DNA of 64,000 nt from the NCBI GenBank assembly GCA_951802425.1, contig OX637796.1, positions 310,001 through 374,000 of the forward strand, read 5' to 3'. This DNA comes from Clavaria fumosa (lineage: Eukaryota > Basidiomycota > Agaricomycetes > Agaricales > Clavariaceae). Positions 47,311-57,014 of this stretch are shown here, piece after piece. Position 1 is the stretch's first letter, and each line of letters opens with the position of its first letter. The notes beneath the pieces were generated by a model. That model saw nothing but the letters and a program-made list of their open reading frames with translations, ran no database searches and was not told where the DNA came from. The translations under genes and the position numbers were made by a program.

Positions 47311-47364
47311 TACTACTAAGGTTGAAAAAGCATATTGATAAATTGTATATCCACCTAATAGCAC

Positions 47365-50300
47365 TTAACTAAGTTCTCCATCGTAGTAGTAGTTGTCATA
47401 ACCAGTCATGCTAACATCAGAGTCTGGGTCAGATTCACCATAATCCTGTGCCATAGATTTTCCTTTGCCCTGTTGATACATCGAAGGCTTTGTAGACAGA
47501 TGAGGTCGCTTTGCATTGGGCATTTGTGATGAACTAGGCCCAATGTCATCAGCCAAGTCCAGCAAGGAAGGGGTGATCTTTCGTTTGGATGATGATGCAT
47601 GGTTCTGTGTGTCTTGCTCGTTTTTGAAGCATGGGGGAAGGAGGCATTCATTGTTTTGTGCAAGGATCTTGGCTTGCCTGGTTCCGAGTATCATGGCAAG
47701 TGCACTGAAAGGACCATATGGAGGGGAAGAGAGATGGTCAACCAGCTTGTGATACAAGCTGTTGATGTCTGCACTGTTGTGCAGTGTGTAATTCTTCCCA
47801 AACCGTGCTGCAGTGAAGAGGATATGACCCTTCCCTTTGAATGCACCAATCCGTACCATATTCAGAGCATTGATGCCTTTTGAATCTGATGACTGCTAAG
47901 TTTTACATCTGATATGAAATCAATAAAACTCACTGTGTTTGTCAGTCCAATGACTGCCCAATTTGCCTGTCTTCTGGTAGTACTTTTGCAGAGGACTGGT
48001 AGTGTCATACAAGGCAATGATGAAAACAGTGACTGTGGTGATGTACAAGTCACGTTGTGTATTCCCCCTTTTTCCACTTTGAAGACGATTTGTCCATGGC
48101 AGAGTATTGAGATATGCCTGAGCACTTTCATATGAAAATCCCATTTCATGGCTGATGTGCTCAGGCTGTTCAGTGAAAACATTTGGACACAGCCTTGAAA
48201 ATATGATGGCCATGAGGAGGGCAAGGTGATGAAGGGGTTGACTGAAGTCAAGAGAGGCCATAACATGCTGGTAGGTCTCCTTCACATAAAGTGCGGAAGG
48301 GCTGCTGGAGAATGGTGGCAGAGTGAAATCAGTGGGAAGTGTCCTCCGGTTGAGAATGGACTTGAGTTCCTGCACAGTGTAAGCAGAGGCAGACCAAGGA
48401 GCATTCATATCTGCATTTCGTTTGTTTTCAATAGCTTGTTGCATTGCTGATGTGCATGCCTCAGATAGCCGCAGTGCTTTGGAGACTAGTTTTGGATGTG
48501 ATGAAGGTGCACCAAATGTTGTCCATGCATTCCAAACTGGGTTGTGCCCAGGACGTCCTTGGGCACCAGTAGCAGGGGGACTCCATGGAAGCATGTGGAT
48601 TTGCATGGCAAGAAGACAATGTTGCAAAACATCTTGTGCATGGGCGATCTTGTTACTTAATGCCAAGTCGAGCAGCCAATGAAAAAAGTTTGTTCAGGGC
48701 AGATGGTAGAATATGTTGGAAATTGCCCTTTGGAATGAATGGGAGCCCAGTTACCCGTGGTTTGTCAGCAATCTTGACTAAGTCGTGACAAAACCCAGTG
48801 AGGTCAAGGTGGTCAACAGATGCTTTGGGCAGGTCAACTCCATTTCTATCAGCCACCACACGAATGAGGGCAACTCCATTGTTATAGGCGAGTGGTTGCT
48901 TGGTTTTCTCCCAAGTCTTGGGATCTTTTTTCAAGGCCTGAGCTTGTAAGGCAGCATCTTCATCTTCACTGTCTTGAAGAGCCTTGATTCTCTCAGAGGC
49001 ACCAGTGGAGACCAGCTGGACAACATCTTTGTGATATACCTCCAAAGCAAGGTGGCCAACAACATAGGATGGACGAATGTCTGGATCAGCCTTTGGAAAT
49101 AATTGTTCTGGGATGGCATAGAGAACGTGGCTGATGCGAAAATCTGCAAAGTATTTCTTGATGTTGATAAGTGAGTGAGTAATACAAGGAAGACAAATGG
49201 GAAACATACCATCCAATGGTCATTCCATAGGTCAAACTCTGACCACATTTTGAAGCAGTGGCAGGGCAACCACCCTCTGCATGAGGCCATAGTGGAGCAT
49301 TGTGAATGAAGTGCATGGCAAGGGAAGTATCCAGTTTGACAGCAGTGATAATTGCAGGAAGCCCTTGTTCAACCAAGCTTTTCCTCAAACCAATAGGGCC
49401 CCATAAGATCCTTTGTAATGACTCGGGCGTCTCCTGTGTAGGCAAATGCAAGTGCACGCTCAAGTGCTGCCACTATCTCAATCACATAAGGCGAGACTGG
49501 AATGTCACTGGCAACACGATCTTTCTGAGAAGTCCACAGGTTTGTGAGTGGTGCAACCAGAGAGTGAGATGTCCAGAGATATATGTTAGGAAAGACCTAA
49601 AGAAAGATATGAGGATAAATAGTTTGATATCAAATTGATGCAAATTGCTCACATGAGGTTGAAAGATTTTCATGCTGTCCTTGACAATGTCAAGAACAGA
49701 AGGATGTGTCCAGTGCCTAGCCAGGGGTCGTATAACTCGGCCTAAGATTACACTATACTTGGGTCAGTAGTCATAACAGGGAGCAAGAGAAGAGTCATTC
49801 TCACCCTCCACGACGAAAGACAGGTTGAAGTGCATCCATGTCAATTGTTATGACCAGCTCCAAGCGCAAGGCACGGGCAATGGCATTTTTGCCAAGTTTC
49901 TCAGCCACACGATCATGGGGAAGATGGGCTGAGACGAAGTCTTGGATCTTCTTTGCCTTTCGTTTGTTGACTGTTGTGCTTGCATGTGTACCAGCCAAAG
50001 CTGCAGTAAGACGTCCCTTGACCAATTCTAGTTGGCCTGCTCGCTCTGCTAAATTGTGTTGGACATGATTATAGGGCTGAAATGCAACAACTCGAATGGC
50101 ATCTTGGTCATTATTCTGTCTGAGGTTGTGATTCATTGACTTTAGCAGGGATGCAAATCCTGCTGGAGGTTTGTTGGACTGGAGATGACCATATTGCTTT
50201 GTGAATGCTTGAGGATAGACAGTGAGTTTGAGTGGAGTTTCGTCATGCTCATCATCATGCTCAGTGTCAGAGTCATGGGGAGCATAGAACAGGTTGTGTG

Positions 50301-52235
50301 CTGTAGCCAAGTCAAGGAGAATACCACAAGATGGAGTTGAGCGTCGAATGCCTGGCCTACGGCGAGGGATGCGATAACCATCTTCATTGTAGACATTGAC
50401 TTCAAGGCCATTCTCGTCAAGAAGAGGAAGGGTTTCCAAATCAACTTCTGAGTGGACAAGGTTGTCTGGGCTGTCATATAGTGGATCACCACCCTCTAAG
50501 ACAGTGTGGAGAGGCAAAGGGTCCCATTTGACAACATGACAGAATCTAGAGGATTCAATTAGGAAGTATGATCAATTGTACAAAAAGCACATACTCCAAA
50601 TGTGTGGCCACTGCCAGTGAAACAAACTTTGCTTTTGAGAAGTCTCTTGTCTCGTCCCAAGAGGCAATGTCAAAAGGAGAGGGATGACCACTGGGCAAAG
50701 GGAGGTTTTGACCATATGCTGCAATGACCCCAACAGGTGACTGGGAAGTCATCCACTTATCAGCTTTCCATGAGATGGGAGCGCCCCGAACAAATTCCGA
50801 CCACTGATGTCTAACTTCATAGTCCAATTTCTCCAATTCAGGATATGTCAGGGAGATTGTTGGATTGTTCCTGTGGAAGATATTTAAGTAAAGCACAAAT
50901 GAGGATCAAGAAAGTGTATTTCATGGGTTTATTACTGCAATTAATGATTGCATGCTCAATCAAAAATGCATATAATGGGCATGAAGAATACGAATAAAAT
51001 ATACGCATATTGTACGCATACTATATGCATATATCGTACAAATACATTATACGCATATCGTACGTGTACAATATGTGTATATCCATGAATACAATATACG
51101 CATATCCATGAATACAATATACGCATATCGTACGCATACGATATGCATATGTCGTACGAATACAGTATACACATATCATACACGTATGTCGTACGAATAC
51201 AATATACACATATCGTACGCATACGATATGCGTATATCGTATTCATATGTGTATTATTCATGCCCAATCATTAATTGCAGCAATAAATCCTGTGAAAAAT
51301 TCAAAGGTAATGCAGAAACACACACTCACATTACATTTGTATAGCGTTCAAAGTTTGGGCTTGAAGAATCCAAGTCCACGGAATACTGGTTAAAAATATA
51401 GTAGTCCCGTCCATCCACTTTGGTTAAGATCCAGATGAGGAAGGCAACTAATATCCGATAATGATGCACACTGAGCCTCGTATCATGGTTCGAATGATCC
51501 AAGCCAGTTGTTGAGGCAGAGTTCTCGAAAAACTCATTCGGGGCCATAGCAATCCATAGGTCTTCAGATGTAGTCTGACCGATGTACAGTATTGCCCCTG
51601 CAGGGTCAAAGCCGAGGATTCCGTATTTTGCACGGAATTGCTTGATGGGCAACTTGAGGTTCAGTGTAACCATAAAGCCTGGGGAAGGCCGAGATGGGAG
51701 GAACACTTCAAGCCCAACATTCTTGCCAATCACCAGCAGGAAGTCAAGGAAATTCTTGTCAGTGGTAAAACAGTATTGTGGGTCATTTGGGTTGACCAGT
51801 TGGTCAGCATCAAAAGTGAGGCAACACTGACGAGACAAGCAAGCAATTGCCTTAGCAGCATCCTGATGCAGGTACATTGACTGTAAGGTTGATAGGCGAA
51901 TATTGACAGAAGGCAGTCGGTTGTATGCGTCAATTGAGGCTTCTGCTGAGGTGACATCATAAATTCCATTGTACAGTTCTTGTGAGTCAATGGAGTCAGA
52001 GTTAATGAGGCTTTCAGCCAGGGCTGCAAGGTCATGGGGACAGTCTGGCCTTTGTGGACTGACATTAATGAAATAAAAGCAAGTTATATGCAAGTGAGAT
52101 CTGAAATCAAGTCAGACTTATGGCAACTGAGGATCAAGGTCACTGGAATTAATGACCATCAAACTGACAGATTCATTTATTGCAGGACAACTTAACTTAC
52201 TTTCTGAAGTCGTCAGATTCTGTATGAGAATCCAT
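47365..52235 (-). CDS. Very large multi-exon protein of unknown function, one frameshift
   Basis: ATG 52235 (MDSHTESDDFRK) opens the first of about ten minus-strand exons. Larger ones are about 52060-51330, 50870-50595, 50545-49805, 49740-49650, 49600-49220, 49140-48660, 48655-47930 and 47880-47365, with GT-AG ends such as donors at 50594 and 49804. Together about 1,300 codons. Motifs visible: FDPAGAILYIGQTTSEDLWI, LALEVYHKDVVQLVSTGASE, SALAMILGTRQAKILAQNN and a Ser-rich nuclear-type tail. I do not recognise a domain. The reading frame shifts by one base near 49400, and a donor near 52131 reads ATAAGT. The intron between 51330 and 50870 contains a palindromic array. CpG-depleted, so old. Confidence 0.55.
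50928..51287. mobile_element. Palindromic array P6 bounded by inverted repeats, inside an intron
   Basis: Ends TTTATTACTGCAATTAATGA (from 50928) and TCATTAATTGCAGCAATAAA (to 51287) are inverted repeats of at least 23 bp with one mismatch. The interior is a run of GCATATCGTA / TACGATATGC palindromes (51123-51146, 51209-51232) with linker GAATACAATATACGCATATC. It lies wholly within an intron of the large gene, so it is a clean insertion that splicing would remove. Confidence 0.8.
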
Positions 52236-52349
52236 ATTGCTCTAGTGTAGCTGGGTGATATCAGATGATGGAAGAAGGAAGTCAAGAAGCGATTGTTGTG
52301 GCAAACAGAGAGATTTACAATACAATCAAACACAGCCAAACACAATCAA

Positions 52350-53370
52350 ACAGACCTCATTTAATTGCATTTTGAAGGAGTATTGGGCATGGGTGTGACA
52401 CTGTATATTCAAGGTATGTCTGCATCGCTAGGTCAGAGTGGCAGAAGCGCAAAGTATGCAGAGTATGTGTTGTGCCACTGTTTGCACTCAAGACAGACAG
52501 AGCATATGTAGAGGTAGAGGTGAAAACACAAAATGTAAAAGGCCAGTGGATGTTCAAATCCTGAAAGCACTGAATGTGCAGAAAAGTCCATCAGTAGGCA
52601 GCAGCAACAATGGCCACTCAGTGTTCAGTGCTCAGCCAAGGCCAAAAGCATGGTGCCAAGCCAGGCCCAGGGGCCTTTGTATTGGACATCTGGTACACAC
52701 ATTCAGTGTCAGGTACAGCATCATGATGAGAGCATTGTGGCAGTACATGGCTCTGCTTCTAAAGTCATTGAACAAGGCCATGTCCCAATGCTCCACAATG
52801 CTGTATCTGTATATTTTTGCTCATTTGAATAAACCTGCTCACTGCCCTGATGAAATGTGTACATACAATGTATGTAGTTACATTATGTATCACCAAGTGC
52901 TCAGCAGCTGGGGCATCAGGGCTTCAAGCCAGGCCTTGCACAGCACTACTCAGAATTGATATAATTTGGGTCCATTTTATCTCACTAAAACTAAGCTTCA
53001 AAGTGCTTGGATGGATGGATGGATAGAAGGGTGATGGGTGGATGGGGAAGAACCTGCAAGGGAACTTGCAGTGGAACATCTCTCCTTCCCCATGGAAATT
53101 TGGGGGACAGAAAATTATACTATGTAGACTGAACAGTCCATGCCAAGGTTGCAGGTTCATAGCACCTTGAGTACTGGCCCCTACTGGTTCACCAGCTACT
53201 CATCTACAGATCTTTCATCTCCCAATGTCCACCATGGAAACTCCAGCTGCCAACCTCACAGCTGGAGATGAACAATGGTGTACAGCAATCAAGTTCATTT
53301 GGCTCTGGTTTCAGTGCACTGGCCCATTGTGGCCCTGTCATCCTGCCTCAAACAAAAACTCATACCCACA
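52350..53370. other. No gene recognised
   Basis: Spacer with short plus-strand ORFs lacking motifs, a partial MITE end at 52975-53000 and a GGAT microsatellite (53010-53040). Confidence 0.4.
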
Positions 53371-53379
53371 TCATGGCAA

Positions 53380-53665
53380 TTGTGGAATGGTCTGTGGAAT
53401 GGTCATGAAATGGTCATAGAACTGTCATGGAACTGTCATGTAACTGTTGAGGAACTGTTGGGCAGAATTTTACACCTTCCCACCCATTCCTCAGGATTCC
53501 TCATTACTCCTTGGTACTCCTTAGTACTCCTCAGGAGTAGTGAGGAATAGTGCAAAGTCTTCACCACTCTGCGATGAGGAGCAGTGAGGAGCAGAGAGGA
53601 GTGGTGAGGAGTGGTGAGGAGTAGTAAGGAGTGGTGAGGATTGGTGAGGACTATTCCCCAGCCAA
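53380..53665. repeat. Minisatellites: TGGTCATGRAA type and GAGGAGTGGT type
   Basis: 53395-53460 repeats TGTCATGGAAC words. 53490-53560 is an imperfect palindrome of TACTCCT / AGGAGTA. 53570-53655 is a run of about nine 10-bp units GTGAGGAGTG. Confidence 0.75.
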
Positions 53666-54159
53666 TTGGCAAGTGATTACCTGAGCAGCATCCCAGACAG
53701 GACAGCATTTCTTTGCCCACTTTGTCTGGAGCACCAAAAGCTTCCCATACCAGTGAGTCTTGATGCACAACATTTCTATCAATGCTGATATGGGTTCACA
53801 AACAGTATGAGATCCAGTGCTACAATCTATCTTTGGCAACATGGAAGGCAAAGGCAATGAACCCCTTATCATAATCAGGTTAAAGCTTGGCAAGCAGAAC
53901 ACTGCCTTCATGGATGTCATCACCCCCTGGCTTGCACATCAATACATTGAGTAAATACCCAGGTCACATGACCCAGGCCTTTAGTGTATCATGTGATGCA
54001 CAGTGTCTGAGTGTGGGAATGCCAGGAAGTCCTGAAATGTCCACTATAAAGTACTTTCACTTTTTCTATTTTGTACTCTTTTCCCCTTATGTTAGTATTG
54101 TCATCATGCCATGCATTTAAGTTGTGTGAACCTGAGTCTGATAGAGAATCAGAGACAAC

Positions 54160-54377
54160 TAGATCAAAACGTCATAATCGCAAAGTGCTCAATGCAAACA
54201 AACACCCATCTGCTTGGAATTCTTGACCTCACCAGTCTGTTTGAAGTAAGCAAGGATTCTCTCAACGGAGGGGGTGCTGATATTGGTAAACATGGCAATA
54301 TCATCCACAGTCATAGTTGGACTGAGTCAGATAATGATCCATTGGACAGCCTCAGGAATCGCTTGGCCTCTCACCAT
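54160..54377 (-). pseudogene. IS630/Tc1-mariner-type transposase N-terminus (HTH)
   Basis: From ATG 54377 the frame reads MVRGQAIPEAVQWIII, a TGA, then LSPTMTVDDIAMFTNISTPS and VERILAYFKQTGEV, the tandem helix-turn-helix beginning of fungal DDE transposases that bind the terminal inverted repeats. The expected arginine before LSP (CGA) is TGA. Downstream, ALCDYDV is still recognisable and then the sequence decays. The DDE catalytic domain is absent. Confidence 0.6.
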
Positions 54378-54479
54378 TGAACAAGGGGCAAAGTCACAAC
54401 ATTGGCACATGACTGGCACAGCTGATGCCATTGTATTTGTGAATGACTTCACAAAACATGATGTCTATATTAATAATGA

Positions 54480-55743
54480 TATCCTGTCCATGTACCTCTT
54501 CCCTGTGCTCTTCTCACATTGGCAAACAAGATTGTCAATCGTTTTCAAGTCCAGAAATTTGCTGGCAGAAACCATCTTCGCCAACACGTCCATTGTTTGC
54601 ACTCGAATAATCCACGCGGTTAGCTAGTCAGTTGAACATTTAGCATTGTCAACTGCTGTCGCAATATTGGTAACGTACTGCGCCATGCATGTCAAGAAGA
54701 TTCCGTTTGATCCAGTGGGGTTGAAAAAGCTTCATAAAGGCATAATAGTCGTGGAATGGCCAGATGGCTGTAAACATACGGGCCATCGATGAGTTTGAGA
54801 GAATATCCGTGTGAACGTGGCCCCGCTTCTTTGCACGTTCATAATACTTGAGTCGGACTTGTTTGCTATCCAGTCCGTTGCCTTCCATTTCATCCGCCAT
54901 ATCGCGAATCATGTTTGTAAAGAATTCACCAACAGTTTCTCCATAGCGATGAAGAGTTGCATTTTCTGAAAGAATTTTTGCAATTTCGTCCCGATTCTGT
55001 TTGGAAGTGTCTGCAATGGCTCAAGTTACATCAGAGTACATAGATTTAAGTGAAAGCATGACTCACCAGCATCATATAGAGTAAATCCCCACATCCCAAT
55101 GCCTGTGACTTCTGCCCACTTGTCGTTAATTGTCTCCCAGAGTGAAGCAACTTCAGCTTGAGTAGCCTCCCCTGTTGTAACTTCTTTCTCCAATGTATCT
55201 AGATTGAGCATCCACCTCTCGATTTGCTTTTCACTTTGTGTCTTCAAGTTCCTGAGGGCTTGAAACCTATGTTGTCCACCAGCGCCAAGGATTTTGGACT
55301 TATCAGCGAGCAGGGTCCATTCGATGACGGGCAGGTCGTTGGCTCCGATTCCTGTGACCGTCGACAAGCCAGAGACATTGACCCATGCATGCGGAACAAT
55401 GAGGGGAATGCAATGAGTCGGCACATATCTTTGTATCCCATGCGAACGCATGGACTCCTCAAGTTTGCAGACTTGTGCAACAACAATCTGATGTTTGTTC
55501 CATGTCCCCCAAACAGGACTGAGGGATAGGAGGTCATCTTTACCATAACCTAAAAATGCAGAGGAACATTTGTTTGCATGTTCTTGGATTTCTGCTGCGA
55601 CTTTGTCCGACTTCGCTGCAACAGCAGGCAGAGATGAAGCATCTTGCTGTTCAAGGTTCAGAATCTGTCAGATCAGGGACTTGAAAACTTACTGCAAGCT
55701 TCTTCACAACTGGTTTACCTGATGTGATGTTCTCCGAAGCCAT
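54480..55743 (-). pseudogene. Truncated paralogue of the ParB-like gene
   Basis: Exon 1 (55743-55693, MASENITSGKPVVKKLA), intron 55692-55647, exon 2 (55646-55067), intron to 55011, exon 3 (55010 to about 54690) and a further coding piece at 54640-54480. Exon 2 contains SPVWGTWNKHQIVVAQ, parallel to the first copy's NPVWQRWNKRPLVISQ, and LGAGGQHRFQALRNLK, so the HR box is conserved although flanking residues differ. HVHTDILSNSSM in exon 3 matches HIYTDILCNSGI of copy 1. Everything after the ID-LV motif is missing and a transposase remnant follows. No stops occur in the surviving exons. Confidence 0.65.
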
Positions 55744-55779
55744 TGGATGGAGATTGGGGAGGACGAGGTAACAGTGATC

Positions 55780-57014
55780 TTACCCCTGCTAACGCAGGCT
55801 TCAGGGTCATGTGATACCCAACGAACCTGCGTGACCCACACTCAATTACAGCAATATAATCCACCAAGTGCATACCACATACCTCCAATCCCAACTTACC
55901 CCAAACTTCTCAAATATGTACCATATGCACCACCACACCTTTGTCTTTGCTACATGTTGCAGTATATAAATGCTGATTCCCCCCAAAAAAGGGATCATGT
56001 GATTACAGATACACAACCATGAGTGGCCACTGCTGTGGCATCCTGAACTCTATTCATGGCCCTTGCAAGTCACTCACACCATGAGTTCCTGCACCCTCTG
56101 ACATTTCACTTGACACTCCACACATTGTGTCCTCTCCAGTCACCAATAGAATACTAGAATAAGGTTAGGGTTAATTTATTCATGTTTTTCCAAGTTAATG
56201 GTAGTACATAAAATTAAACAAAAATATGTCAGTGGTGTGCAAAGCAGTGTATGACAATTTGCAAAGAAAGTGAAGTGAGATACTCAGCAGTTGTCTAGGG
56301 AAAAAATAAAAAGTTATGGGTGATGTTAGGTTGTAGCTAGGTTAGAACCTTCTTTCCTTGTAGGGTGTGAATCACTGTTTCCATTTCCTGTTCCATGTTC
56401 TCTAAGTTAGTTACTGGGCTCCTCCTGCGTGCACAAGCAACAAGAGTCACAGAGGTTTTTGTCCATAGGAAGGTGGATTTTGATCTATTGGCAGCATGAG
56501 TGATGATTCAGTGACATGCACCCACATTCACACTTACTTGGTTGGGAGAGGGATATTTTGGTCTGTAGTCTGAAAAATCTGTGCAAACCTTTCTCCAAGG
56601 GTTGCTAGCTGATGGAGGAGGCAGAAGGATGAGACCAAATATAACTTGAGTGTGTAGTTTCAAGTCAAATAACCTCTGGGGAGCACAGAGGACAAGACCA
56701 ACTGAATCTGGCACACTATAATGGGAGAGGAGGGTGGGTGAGAAAAAGGAGGGTAGCCGAGAGGGTGGGAATAAGGGAGCAAGACTTGCTCGCATGCCCT
56801 CATTCCCATTACTTTCTTAGTAAGCACTAGTTGTGCACTTAAACCTCTCTAAGTTCGGATTAGTTCAAACTGTGCTCTTTGTACATCATAGGAGATGCAG
56901 TCGTCCTGGACACCTGCTGTGACACACATGTACATTCAAATACTTGCTTTGTACATCATGGAAAATATGGTTGTCCTTTACCATGCACAGTCATTGAAAT
57001 CTACCATGTGCATC
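55780..57014. other. No gene recognised
   Basis: Low-CpG spacer upstream of the ParB-like copy and downstream of hAT1. Short ORFs (56508-56795) have no motif. Confidence 0.4.
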
